11,323 nt of DNA from Candidatus Acetothermia bacterium (GTDB taxonomy: Bacteria > Bipolaricaulota > Bipolaricaulia > UBA7950): the NCBI GenBank assembly GCA_003535305.1, contig DOHL01000044.1, positions 1-11,323 of the forward strand, given 5' to 3'. The stretch's first letter is position 1. The number at the start of each line of letters is the position of its first letter. The notes under the pieces were generated by a model, which saw only the letters and a program-made list of their open reading frames with translations, ran no database searches and was not told where the DNA came from. The position numbers were made by a program, and so were the translations under genes. Below are positions 1-7,624 of the stretch, one piece after another.

Positions 1-31
1 CAGAGCCTTCGAAGAAGTCCGACTCAATCAT
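1..31 (-). CDS. Start of an unidentified downstream gene (partial)
   Basis: On the minus strand an ATG at 31-29 overlaps the proS TGA stop in an ATGA arrangement. The frame stays open to the window edge and reads MIESDFFEGS. This start-stop overlap is typical of translationally coupled genes in one operon. No strong Shine-Dalgarno sequence precedes the ATG, which fits re-initiation by ribosomes finishing proS. Ten residues are too few to identify the product, so no function is proposed. It could be a chance ATG. Confidence 0.35.
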   Translation of the reverse strand, partial: MIESDFFEGS

Positions 32-1749
32 ATTTTCGGTTTAGCTATCTCCTTTGCAATGCGCGCAACGACGGTCGCGACGCCATTAACAAGAGAGACA
101 GATATCTTTTCGCTGCCGGAGCGTTGCTGGAGCTCGACCGTCTCAGCGGCAAGACTACGTTTGCCGATCACCACTTGGAGGGGAATTCCTAACAGTTCAG
201 CATCATGAAATTTGACCCCCGCTGTCTCTTTGCGATCATCGAGCAGGGCGTCAATGCTTGTTTGCGCAAGGGCGGCGTAGATCTTTTCCGCCACAGACAA
301 CTGCTCTCCCGCTGCAGGAAGGGGAATAATGATAACGGTAAACGGCGCTAACTCGGTCGGCCAAACGATTCCTTTTTCGTCATGATGCTGTTCGATGATC
401 GCCCCTAAGATTCGACTGACGCCGATTCCATAACAGCCCATAACCAGCGGTCTCTCTTCACCGCTGGAAGATAAGAAATTCGCTCCCAGCGCAACAGAGT
501 ATTTAGTCCCTAACTGGAATATCTGTCCTACTTCAATCCCACGCCTAAAAAGCAGTTCGCCAGAGCAATGGGAACAGTGATCTCCTGACTCAGCGCGGCG
601 AATTTGCATGAATCGATCGATCTTCACATCTTGACCGAAGTTGACACCGCAATAGTGATATCCCTCTTTGTTTCCCCCGACGATGAAGTTACGGAAGTTT
701 GCGAGCGACTTATCAGCAATGATCGGCATATTGAGGCCGATCGGCCCCAACGATCCAAACGATGTGCCAGTGAGTTTTCTCACTTGCTGCTCATCGTCGA
801 TGCGAGCGAGATGCGGATCAGCGAGAGCAGCATGTAGTTTCTCTTCGGACAACTCGTGATCTCCACGGATAAGGACGGCGATATGCCCCTTTTCCGTGGT
901 GTAGATAAACGTCTTGACAATCCGCTCGACTCTGACTCCAAGGAAGGAGGCCACCTCGCTTGCTGTCCGTTTACCAGGTGTGGCAACGAGTTTTAATTGC
1001 TCCTCTCTTTCTTCCTCGTAAAAATTCTCAGTATTAAAGGTAGCAATCTGAAGATTGGCGGCGTACCCGCATTTTTGGCAGTGGACAACTTCATCTTCTC
1101 CTGTGTCGGCCAACGCCATAAACTCGTGTGAAATATCCCCTCCCATCAGACCGGTAGGAGCTTCTACCGCGGTAAAATCAAGCTGGCAACGCGTAAATAT
1201 CCGACTGTAACATTTGTGCATATGCTGGTACATCTCGTCCAGTGATTCCTTGTCTGCATGGAACGAGTAGCCGTCTTTCATCAGGAACTCACGCGACCGC
1301 ATCAGGCCGAATCGCGGCCTGATCTCATCGCGATATTTGTCATTTATCTGGTAGAGGAGGAGAGGAAGTTCTTTATAAGACCGGATATCGATCCGCACCA
1401 GGTCAGAGATTATCTCTTCGTGAGTCGGGCCGAGAGCGAACGACTGCCCTTTGCGATCCGTCAGTTTGAACATTTCCGGACCGAAGTCTGTCCACCGACC
1501 GGTCCGTTGCCATAACTCCGCTGGCTGGATAATGGGCAGTTTTATCTCCAACCCTCCGCAGCGATCCATCTCTTCACGAACGATCGTCTCGATACGTCGC
1601 AGAACTTTCATTCCCAGCGGCAGATAGTTATAAATCCCGGCGGAGACTTTGCGAATCATCCCTGATCTGACCATCAGTTTGTGGCTGATCAGCTCGGCAT
1701 CGCTAGGAGTCTCCTTGCGAGTCGGAATATAATATTTAGACCAACGCAT
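28..1749 (-). CDS. proS: Prolyl-tRNA synthetase, bacterial type with editing domain
   Basis: Class II aminoacyl-tRNA synthetase that charges tRNA-Pro with proline in the cytoplasm. At 573 aa it matches the usual bacterial length. Visible landmarks are the GPTHEE loop (about 107-112), motif 2 (RPRFGLMRSREFLMKDG, about 144-160), motif 3 (MGCYGIGVSRILGA, about 437-450) and a C-terminal anticodon-binding domain (DALLDDRKETAGVKF). Between motifs 2 and 3 lies the INS/YbaK-like editing domain (about 240-385), which clears Ala-tRNA-Pro; Lys279 in RIVKTF matches the known editing lysine. Two CxxC pairs (C224/C227, C392/C395) flank the insert and could form a zinc knuckle. The ATG at 1749 is the only start before an in-frame TAA upstream, yet the nearest strong Shine-Dalgarno sequence (AAGGAGG) ends about 26 nt away. 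It follows dinG after 115 nt and appears coupled to a gene at the window edge. Confidence 0.97.
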   Translation of the reverse strand: MRWSKYYIPTRKETPSDAELISHKLMVRSGMIRKVSAGIYNYLPLGMKVLRRIETIVREEMDRCGGLEIKLPIIQPAELWQRTGRWTDFGPEMFKLTDRKGQSFALGPTHEEIISDLVRIDIRSYKELPLLLYQINDKYRDEIRPRFGLMRSREFLMKDGYSFHADKESLDEMYQHMHKCYSRIFTRCQLDFTAVEAPTGLMGGDISHEFMALADTGEDEVVHCQKCGYAANLQIATFNTENFYEEEREEQLKLVATPGKRTASEVASFLGVRVERIVKTFIYTTEKGHIAVLIRGDHELSEEKLHAALADPHLARIDDEQQVRKLTGTSFGSLGPIGLNMPIIADKSLANFRNFIVGGNKEGYHYCGVNFGQDVKIDRFMQIRRAESGDHCSHCSGELLFRRGIEVGQIFQLGTKYSVALGANFLSSSGEERPLVMGCYGIGVSRILGAIIEQHHDEKGIVWPTELAPFTVIIIPLPAAGEQLSVAEKIYAALAQTSIDALLDDRKETAGVKFHDAELLGIPLQVVIGKRSLAAETVELQQRSGSEKISVSLVNGVATVVARIAKEIAKPKI

Positions 1750-1864
1750 GTAAAAAGCAAGCTCGTAGGGCCTTTCCTCCTTCGGTTAAATTTCCGGTTG
1801 TAATATTCTTACTGTCTTCTCGCCAACGATTAAGCAAGCAAGGGTAACGACTGATTTGGTTAGC
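1750..1864. other. dinG-proS intergenic gap
   Basis: 115 nt separate the dinG stop from the proS ATG. On the minus strand the gap holds an AAGGAGG block ending about 26 nt before the proS ATG, which is too far for normal pairing unless the RNA folds. It also holds most of an inverted repeat that starts over the dinG stop codon. No convincing sigma70 promoter was found (only a poor TTGGCG / TATTAC pair 15 nt apart) and no U-tract terminator, so read-through from dinG into proS is the simplest model. Confidence 0.5.
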
Positions 1865-1870
1865 TTAATC
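1828..1870 (-). repeat. Inverted repeat over the dinG stop codon
   Basis: GATTAAGC (1828-1835) and GCTTAATC (1863-1870) are perfect 8-nt inverted arms. An inner TAAC (1845-1848) can pair with GTTA (1859-1862), giving a 12-bp stem with a 9-nt bulge on one side. The distal arm overlaps the dinG stop region. No T-run follows on the minus strand, so this is not a standard intrinsic terminator; an mRNA 3'-end or processing structure between dinG and proS is possible. Confidence 0.4.
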
Positions 1871-4504
1871 GAACCACTGGTCAAGATCAAGGAGAAGAGC
1901 CTGCTCATCGTTGACTTCCAGCCCTTTGACGGGCAGTGAATTACGAAAGAGGGCGCCGTAACTTTTCGTCACCACCCGCTGGTCGGTGATGATCACCACT
2001 CCTTTGTCAGAGCGGGAACGAATGAGGCGACCGATCCCCTGGCGCAATTTTAGAATGGCTGCAGGGAGAAAAAGATCTGTGAACGGATTCCGGTTCGCTG
2101 TCTGTATCTTCTCGCTTAGCGCGGCAGTGATCGGTTCCGTAGGAACGGGAAATGGAAGGCGTGTGATGAAAAGAACTTCCAGCTCATGGCCTGGTAAATC
2201 AACGCCCTCCCAGAAACTGTCGGTTCCCAGAAGGACCGCCGGCTTGGTTGCTCCTTTGAACGCAGCAACGAGTTTTGCCCGTGAGATACCGCCTTCTTGC
2301 ACAAATAGAGATATATACGGAGCCCCATTTCGCAAGTTATCAGCCACGACTTTCAATAACCGGTACGAGGTGAAGAGCGCCAGTCCTTTTTTCTTTGTAG
2401 CGCTGATCACCCTTTCCAGTAGCGCGGAGATCGTCTCGGCATAACGGGAATCATCAGGAAGGGAAAGGAATGTCGGCAGATAGATACGCATCCGCTGCTG
2501 GTAAGGGAAGGGACTGGGAAGGATAAGCGTTCGTATCTCGTCGCCAGGACCGCCTTTAAGACCGAGCTGCGCGGTCAGATAATCGATATCGCCATTGAGA
2601 GAAAGTGTGGCGGAAGTAAGGATCAATCCATCTATATGTTGGTAAACCTTCTGCTCTAAAATGTCGGCGATCTTGATTGGGGCAGAGAAGAACTCGATTG
2701 CATTATCGCGTTGCTTATACCAATAAACACGCTCCTTATCATCCGCAGAGAACAGTTCGTCGATCAGAGCACGCACATGTTCCAGTTCGGTCTGGTATAT
2801 CTCCAGCTCGCGTTTTTCATCTTGCGTTAGATGGTCACCGAGACCAAAGAGAGATAGTTGGAGTAACTCAATGGCGCTGGTAAGATCTTCTATCTTGGCA
2901 GCGGGAATTGGTAACGGTGTCTGGTAGCGCACCGCAGTGACTGCCCTCCCTTTTTTCTTCTCATCGGTCAGTGGGAGACAGCCGACAATATCAGCAAAGA
3001 AATCTCTGTTTACTCGTTGGAGCACGGCCACGTTATCAAGGATCCGGCGCCGTGCTTTCTCTCCTGCAGAGGTAAGAGAGAGTTTACTTAACCACCCGGC
3101 AGAGGAAGGTGTTTTTTTATTATCAGGCTTGCGAAGATCATATTTTCCGCTAAGATCACGAACTAACCGTGTGATCGTCCAGACAGAGAGTGTCTCTGTG
3201 AATGTATGTCGTGCTGCCGTTTCTATGGCATGAGCTTCGTCGATGATCAAATACTGATATCCGCCGATGATTGCTCTTTCAGCCCGACTATCTGCGAGGA
3301 GCAGCGAATGGTTAGTAACGAGCAAATTCGCTCTCTTCGCCTGTTGGCGAGCCTTGATGAGAAAGCAGTCCTCAATGAACGGACATCGCTTACCAGGGCA
3401 GCGGCGAAGGTCACTGTTAATTTGCGACCAAAGCCACTGTGACCGTGGAGCAGCAAGAAAAGCGCCGCATTCTTCGATATCACCGTCTCTCGTCTCTTCT
3501 CGCCACACAAGGAGCAACGATAGGAGTTGCCGTTCTCCTTCCACGTTAAGTTGACCAGTGATCTCCGCACGTAATTCTTCCCAGCGTTTTAAGCAGAGAT
3601 AACTCTCTTGTCCTTTGAGCAGGGCAACGTTGATATCCGGCGCAAAATGCGGAATGAGGAAGGGGATATCCACAAGGAATATCTGGTCTTGCAAATTCTT
3701 TGTTCGTGTCGAGACGACAATTTTTATTTTGTCAGAATCAGAAGTATTACGCAAAAACTGGAGTGCCGGGATCAAGTAGGCGAATGTCTTTCCCGTACCA
3801 GGACCGGCTTCGGCAACGAGTGTCCCTCCGTCGCGGAAGAGGTCGACAATTGCTTTTGCCATCTGTTGTTGCTCTAATCGCAGTTCAAAATCGTCCATCA
3901 TCGTTGCCAGCGGTCCATCAGGTGTAAACATCTCATCAGTGTTGACAAGACAGGTTGGTTTGAGTTTGCGGCTGGATTTTGCTGTGGTTTTTTCTTTATC
4001 TACTGCCTGTTCTGTTAACAGAGACACCTCTATCAAACGTTGAAAAAGAGCCGCGAGATGCAATTCTGAAAGGCCTGCCAAATCACTGAGGAGAGCGGAT
4101 GGAAGAGAGAGAGCCTGTTTAATCAGCCGGCAGAATATGTAACCGATTGCGGCCGTGTCAGCGCCCATGCAACTGGAAAGAGAATAATGATCTTGTAAAT
4201 AGGGGATGGTGTATGCAGGCATAGTAGGACATAGAATCTGCGCCAGCAGCTCGGTGTCAATGACCGCCCAGTCTGGCGGCAAGATATTCTCCATCTCTTT
4301 GCCATGGACAAGGACGACTGCGGCGTTATGATCGCGGATCATCCGGATTGCAGCGCGCACATCGCCGAGAGTGCTTTCAATGGGTTTCCCGGTCGAAAAT
4401 AACGCGACCTTAATATCTTTGCCGCTATCTATGTGTAAAACAGCAAAACGCGACAGATCTAATTTATCCCTCAAGATGGGGTCAATAGCAAGTTGATGCG
4501 ACAT
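1865..4504 (-). CDS. dinG: DinG-family ATP-dependent helicase (XPD-like, Fe-S)
   Basis: Superfamily 2 DNA helicase of the DinG/XPD group, which unwinds DNA 5' to 3' in repair and in resolving R-loops and other structures. It shows Walker A EAGPGTGKT (about 232-240 from the ATG), four cysteines spaced as in the Fe-S cluster domain (YLC, then RRC, KRC and EDC, about 304-380), a DEAH box (IIDEAHAIE, about 422), the SAT motif (LILTSATLS), the TDSFWEGVDLPG motif and a C-terminal QGIGRLIRS arginine-finger motif. The first 190 residues resemble the DnaQ-type exonuclease domain fused to DinG in many bacteria but lack its acidic and HNxxFD residues. A TTG at 4519 would add five residues; the ATG at 4504 is preferred, although neither has a clear Shine-Dalgarno sequence. 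It starts 27 nt after the CBS gene (12 nt from the TTG) and is probably in the same transcript. Confidence 0.93.
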   Translation of the reverse strand: MSHQLAIDPILRDKLDLSRFAVLHIDSGKDIKVALFSTGKPIESTLGDVRAAIRMIRDHNAAVVLVHGKEMENILPPDWAVIDTELLAQILCPTMPAYTIPYLQDHYSLSSCMGADTAAIGYIFCRLIKQALSLPSALLSDLAGLSELHLAALFQRLIEVSLLTEQAVDKEKTTAKSSRKLKPTCLVNTDEMFTPDGPLATMMDDFELRLEQQQMAKAIVDLFRDGGTLVAEAGPGTGKTFAYLIPALQFLRNTSDSDKIKIVVSTRTKNLQDQIFLVDIPFLIPHFAPDINVALLKGQESYLCLKRWEELRAEITGQLNVEGERQLLSLLLVWREETRDGDIEECGAFLAAPRSQWLWSQINSDLRRCPGKRCPFIEDCFLIKARQQAKRANLLVTNHSLLLADSRAERAIIGGYQYLIIDEAHAIETAARHTFTETLSVWTITRLVRDLSGKYDLRKPDNKKTPSSAGWLSKLSLTSAGEKARRRILDNVAVLQRVNRDFFADIVGCLPLTDEKKKGRAVTAVRYQTPLPIPAAKIEDLTSAIELLQLSLFGLGDHLTQDEKRELEIYQTELEHVRALIDELFSADDKERVYWYKQRDNAIEFFSAPIKIADILEQKVYQHIDGLILTSATLSLNGDIDYLTAQLGLKGGPGDEIRTLILPSPFPYQQRMRIYLPTFLSLPDDSRYAETISALLERVISATKKKGLALFTSYRLLKVVADNLRNGAPYISLFVQEGGISRAKLVAAFKGATKPAVLLGTDSFWEGVDLPGHELEVLFITRLPFPVPTEPITAALSEKIQTANRNPFTDLFLPAAILKLRQGIGRLIRSRSDKGVVIITDQRVVTKSYGALFRNSLPVKGLEVNDEQALLLDLDQWFD

Positions 4505-4531
4505 AGTGTAATAGTTCAAAGATAGATCGTT

Positions 4532-4966
4532 TTAGAGTAACTGCTGTACAAGATTAATCCGTGTGACCACTCCGACTAAATGGCCCTCGCGGTTGACGAC
4601 TGGGATATTGCGAATGTTTTTCCGGATCATCATGTCTGCTACTTGAAGATCATCATCATCGTCGTATACCCAGACGACCTCTCGCTGCATATATTTTTCG
4701 ATCGCATCATCTTCTATCTGGACCAGTTTCTTTGATAGTTGGTTCATATCAGGAATGAACGCTATCCCATCGAGAAGCTCAAAATATCCTGGCAGAGCCG
4801 CCTTAATGATATCGGACTCAGAGATAAATCCGATCAATTTCTCTTCATCGTCGACGACCGGCACACTCGTTGTCCCTGAACTGTTCAAGATAAAGATCAG
4901 TTCTTTGACGGATATCTCTTTCTCTATCGATGTTAAGTCTTTAGTCATGATATCCCGCACTTTCAT
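4532..4966 (-). CDS. Two-CBS-domain protein
   Basis: Small 144-aa cytoplasmic protein made almost entirely of two CBS domains, a Bateman module that usually binds adenine nucleotides such as AMP, ATP or SAM and controls a partner. The first domain is about residues 1-58 (VRDIMTKDLTSIEKE to LIGFISESDII) and the second about 88-144 (YMQREVVWVYDDDDDLQVADM to LVGVVTRINLVQQLL), joined by a roughly 30-residue linker. There is no attached enzymatic or channel domain, so it probably acts in trans. Its ATG overlaps the pfkB TGA as ATGA, which implies translational coupling and suggests that the PfkB protein is the partner. The DDDDD run is part of domain 2 and not a repeat expansion. The ligand cannot be told from sequence. 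Confidence 0.9.
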   Translation of the reverse strand: MKVRDIMTKDLTSIEKEISVKELIFILNSSGTTSVPVVDDEEKLIGFISESDIIKAALPGYFELLDGIAFIPDMNQLSKKLVQIEDDAIEKYMQREVVWVYDDDDDLQVADMMIRKNIRNIPVVNREGHLVGVVTRINLVQQLL

Positions 4967-5931
4967 TGTGGTCCCTCCAATTGCTCGAGCGTGATGATCG
5001 ACATCTCTCGTTCTATCTTCTCTTGTGTACGGCAGACCGAGGCTCCATGCTCAGCATAGAGCGTTCCTGCTGCCATGCCGAATTTGAGCGCCCCTTCTAC
5101 TCCCTCGTCTGCTTGCAGTTTGTAGATCATTCCACCGAGAAAGACATCGTCTGCCCCGACCAGATGTTGTAACTGCGACATCTCCACACGTGCCTTAACC
5201 TTCCATACCCCCTTGGCAGTGACTAAGATATCGCCTGTCACCTCATGTGAGATAAGCATCATATCGACTCCCATCGCAATCACCTTTTTACCGGCTGCGA
5301 TGATATGTTCCTCTGTGTCCAGGACCATCCCATCCCATATCAGGCTCTCTCTTAAATCGGGTTTGACGAGATAGGGAGCAGCGGAAAGTGCTCGGGTAAG
5401 CGGTGTTCCCGTTGCACTCACCACGACATTGATCCCTTTTTCTTTGGCCAGTTCAGTCAATCTGTGGTAGAATCCGTCATCAACTCCCGGTGGAAGAACG
5501 CCGCCGAGGACAACCCACGAGGCGCGGCTGAGGGCACGTTTATAACGCCGAATAAAACGTTCTGCCTCGATCGTTGTGACGCCACTGCCACCCTCATCGA
5601 CCTCTATGGGAATATGCTCCTTGCCTTGTTCCATAATAATAACGTTCGTGCGCGTCTCTCCTGATGTCCAACAGAAATTCGTCGTCACTCCCTTATCGCG
5701 CAGATCGTTTATCAACACATGGCCGGCATGACCGCTGATAAAACCCATAGCAACGTTTTCTACTCCCATACCAGCAAGGAAGATCGATATATTTACTCCT
5801 TTACCGCCGGCAGAAGTAGAACTGCGAGTAGCTCGCGTGAGAAACTCATCTTGTGTTTTGCTGCCGACTTTAAGTTTGTCGACCCAGTAAATCTTATTGA
5901 CCGCTGGGTTAGGGGTAACAGTGATAATCAT
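4963..5931 (-). CDS. Atypical PfkB-family (1-phosphofructokinase-like) protein
   Basis: 322-aa member of the PfkB/ribokinase fold, closest in layout to 1-phosphofructokinase and tagatose-6-phosphate kinase, which phosphorylate sugar phosphates with ATP. Typical features are the N-terminal MIITVTPNPA, the AGGKGVN motif (41-47) and overall length. Several motifs differ from what the family usually shows: NPAVN where NPAID is expected (Asn12 for the substrate-binding Asp), SATG for D-T/S-SG (172-175), KPDLRE for KPNxxE (190-195), SHEVTG for the SLGxxG loop (228-233), and GADD for GAGD (259-262, last Asp kept). It may have altered specificity, be weakly active, or act as a sugar-phosphate sensor with the CBS protein whose gene overlaps its stop. 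The ATG is preceded by a good AAGGAG at 5 nt. Family membership is sure; the reaction is not. Confidence 0.88.
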   Translation of the reverse strand: MIITVTPNPAVNKIYWVDKLKVGSKTQDEFLTRATRSSTSAGGKGVNISIFLAGMGVENVAMGFISGHAGHVLINDLRDKGVTTNFCWTSGETRTNVIIMEQGKEHIPIEVDEGGSGVTTIEAERFIRRYKRALSRASWVVLGGVLPPGVDDGFYHRLTELAKEKGINVVVSATGTPLTRALSAAPYLVKPDLRESLIWDGMVLDTEEHIIAAGKKVIAMGVDMMLISHEVTGDILVTAKGVWKVKARVEMSQLQHLVGADDVFLGGMIYKLQADEGVEGALKFGMAAGTLYAEHGASVCRTQEKIEREMSIITLEQLEGPQ

Positions 5932-6016
5932 AATTACTCCTTCATAGCTATTTTAGTTGCCAAGAGAAGAGATTAAGACACAAAGAACTCTTAGCCTCTG
6001 TTTAACCATTTATCTC
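5932..6016. other. miaB-pfkB intergenic gap with a weak hairpin
   Basis: 85 nt lie between the miaB stop and the pfkB ATG. The gap contains the pfkB Shine-Dalgarno sequence (AAGGAG) and a weak inverted repeat, GAG-at-TAAGA (5969-5978) against TCTTA-gc-CTC (5989-5998), with a 10-nt loop. No T-run follows the hairpin on either strand, so it is not called a terminator. No good promoter for pfkB is visible; transcription from the miaB promoter could continue through. Confidence 0.4.
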
Positions 6017-7390
6017 TTACCTTGATCCTCGTTCCTCGCACCTCGATCCTTTCTTCCCCCTTCTTTCAGGGGTTTTCAGGGGTTGGAGCGTTCTTCCTTT
6101 CAGAGACCCCGTAGAGCTCTCTTCAATTACTACGGTGATGATCTCTCCGATAAGGGATTCATCGCCGGGAAAGAGAACGGTTCGATAGTCACGCATACGG
6201 CCGAATAGAGTACCTTCTTGCCTGTTCATCCCTTCGACAAGGACTGCGGCTTCTTGCGCCAACAACTTTTCTTTCTCCTCTCTTGCAATCTGTCGTTGTC
6301 TGCGCAACACCTTCTGTAACCTTTCCTCTTTTACTTCGGTCGGCACATCATCAGGAAGATTGGCGCTCATCGTTCCGGGACGGGGAGAATATTTAGCGAC
6401 AAAGACTGAACCGAAGCGCGCCTCTTCCAATAAAGAGAGAGTGAGAGAAAAATCATCTTCGCTCTCTGTAGGATAGCCGACAATCAGGTCGGTGGTGATA
6501 TTCAATCTGGGTATTATTTCGCGTGCATTTGTAATAAGAGCAAGGAACTGAGCACGGGTATACATACGATTCATTGCTGTTAGGATTCGATCGCTACCCG
6601 ATTGACAGGGAAGATGAAGATGTTCGCAGATATTCGCTGCCGAAGCCATCTCTTCAAGTACACTTATTGTCATATCACGGGGATGAGAACTGATAAATCT
6701 GATTCGCGGAATCGGCACCTTGCTTACTTGCGAAAGGAGGCCGGCAAAGTCGCCGTATTCTGGATTGTCACGGCCGTATGCATCGACATTCTGTCCCAGC
6801 AGCAGCACCTCTTTATACCCTTGTGTCGTTATTTCCGTGACCTCATCGATTATTTCCTTTGGTGAACGACTGCGCATCAACCCTTTTGCATAGGGCACGA
6901 TGCAAAAAGAACAGAAATGCGAACATCCTTCCGTAATTGTCACCATTGCCTGAAAATTACTGCGTCGCCGATAGGGAAGGTCTTCGATCCGGCACGGCTG
7001 CGAGATACTAACTCGGTCCTTTTTATCTGCTGCCTGTCCATTGCAGCGGGATATGAGCAGCGGCAGTTTATTGATATCGGTTGTTCCGAAGAGAAAGTCT
7101 ATCTCTGGATAGCGACGAAGTAACTTCTCTTTCTGTACTTGCGCCATACAGCCGCCGACGCCGAGGAGAAAGCGAGATTTTCGTTTGCGCTGCAAGAGTT
7201 CTCCCAGCTTTCCATACACTTTCTGCTCAGCTTTCTCACGCACTGCACAGGTGTTGAATATCACCACGTCAGCGCCATTGATATCATCGCATAATTCATA
7301 TCCAAATTGCGCCAACAACCCGGCGATTCCCTCTGTTTTGTGAGAGTTCATCTGGCATCCCCAAGTTTTGATATACAGTTGTTTTCGCAT
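6017..7390 (-). CDS. miaB: tRNA-2-methylthio-N6-dimethylallyladenosine synthase
   Basis: Radical-SAM methylthiotransferase that converts i6A37 to ms2i6A37 in tRNAs reading UNN codons, using two Fe-S clusters. The N-terminal UPF0004 domain has its three cluster cysteines (GCQMN C12, NTCAVREKAE C48, GGCMAQ C81). The radical-SAM CxxxCxxC motif is GCSHFCSFC (C156, C160, C163), and a C-terminal TRAM-like domain follows (about 380-435). GCQMN and NTCAVREKAEQKVYG favour MiaB over RimO or MtaB. After CxxxCxxC the protein reads IVPYAKGLMRSR, whereas MiaB usually has IVPYxRGRExSR, a mild departure. Beyond the TRAM domain an Arg/Lys-rich tail (PERRGKKGSRCEERGSR) is encoded by short DNA repeats and may be dispensable. 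The ATG at 7390 sits about 10 nt after the predicted transcription start, so the leader is very short. Confidence 0.95.
   Translation of the reverse strand: MRKQLYIKTWGCQMNSHKTEGIAGLLAQFGYELCDDINGADVVIFNTCAVREKAEQKVYGKLGELLQRKRKSRFLLGVGGCMAQVQKEKLLRRYPEIDFLFGTTDINKLPLLISRCNGQAADKKDRVSISQPCRIEDLPYRRRSNFQAMVTITEGCSHFCSFCIVPYAKGLMRSRSPKEIIDEVTEITTQGYKEVLLLGQNVDAYGRDNPEYGDFAGLLSQVSKVPIPRIRFISSHPRDMTISVLEEMASAANICEHLHLPCQSGSDRILTAMNRMYTRAQFLALITNAREIIPRLNITTDLIVGYPTESEDDFSLTLSLLEEARFGSVFVAKYSPRPGTMSANLPDDVPTEVKEERLQKVLRRQRQIAREEKEKLLAQEAAVLVEGMNRQEGTLFGRMRDYRTVLFPGDESLIGEIITVVIEESSTGSLKGRTLQPLKTPERRGKKGSRCEERGSR
6027..6044 (-). repeat. 18-nt dispersed repeat, copy 1 (3' end of miaB)
   Basis: On the minus strand it reads GAGGTGCGAGGAACGAGG, built of CGAGG-type heptamers, and encodes part of the MiaB tail. 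It matches 17 of 18 positions with the copy at 10849-10866 on the plus strand. Both copies lie at the 3' ends of the divergently transcribed genes miaB and the lpt fusion, each oriented with its gene. Confidence 0.6.
6064..6083. repeat. Perfect 10-bp tandem duplication in the miaB tail
   Basis: TTTCAGGGGT occurs twice in a row (6064-6073 and 6074-6083 on the plus strand). It lies inside the part of miaB encoding the region just past the TRAM domain (QPLKTPERRG). Because the unit is not a multiple of three, gain or loss of one unit would shift the frame and change only the C-terminal tail. Confidence 0.6.
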
Positions 7391-7407
7391 CTTTTATCAG
7401 GTCATAA

Positions 7408-7436
7408 ACTATACGCGAAAAGGAACGAACGGTCAA
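7408..7436 (-). promoter_or_regulatory. Sigma70-type promoter for miaB
   Basis: On the minus strand TTGACC (7436-7431) and TATAGT (7413-7408) are separated by exactly 17 nt, close to the sigma70 consensus at both boxes. The predicted start is near 7400, about 10 nt before the miaB ATG. This probably drives miaB and, if read-through occurs, the leftward genes beyond it. Confidence 0.75.
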
Positions 7437-7571
7437 AATTATCACTTTTTCGATCCATCTTTATTGAAGCTCTTCCCTATTTAAAGAAAGGGTGAGCAGG
7501 CGTTCACATCAAAACAGAATACGACACGAATACCAGGGTAAAAATTAAATTGATGGTGTCATCACAAAATC

Positions 7572-7624
7572 ACAGGCAAGCTTGGCGCCGGGCTACCCGC
7601 TTGAAACAGTAAAAAGCCGTCTGT
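7572..7624 (+). promoter_or_regulatory. GC-rich structured 5' leader of the lpt fusion gene (class unknown)
   Basis: CAAGC (7577-7581) can pair with GCTTG (7599-7603), continued by GGG (7590-7592) with CCC (7596-7598) around a CTA loop, leaving an 8-nt bulge TTGGCGCC. ACAG (7572-7575) can pair with CTGT (7621-7624), and GGC in the bulge could reach GCC at 7616-7618 as a pseudoknot. The block is GC-rich inside an AT-rich spacer. It does not match any riboswitch consensus I could recall. The pairings are read by eye; that the fold regulates the gene is inference. Confidence 0.3.

Noticed and set aside
1986..2444. 152-aa plus-strand ORF within dinG
   Set aside because: It is antisense to conserved helicase motifs with low-complexity Ser/Arg-rich translation; a shadow ORF.
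4660..4690. Trinucleotide repeat encoding DDDDD in the CBS protein
   Set aside because: It uses mixed GAT/GAC codons at a natural acidic position before the second CBS domain; not a simple repeat expansion.
5969..5998. Intrinsic terminator between miaB and pfkB
   Set aside because: The stem is short, interrupted by a 2x2 internal loop, AT-rich, and not followed by a T-run on either strand.
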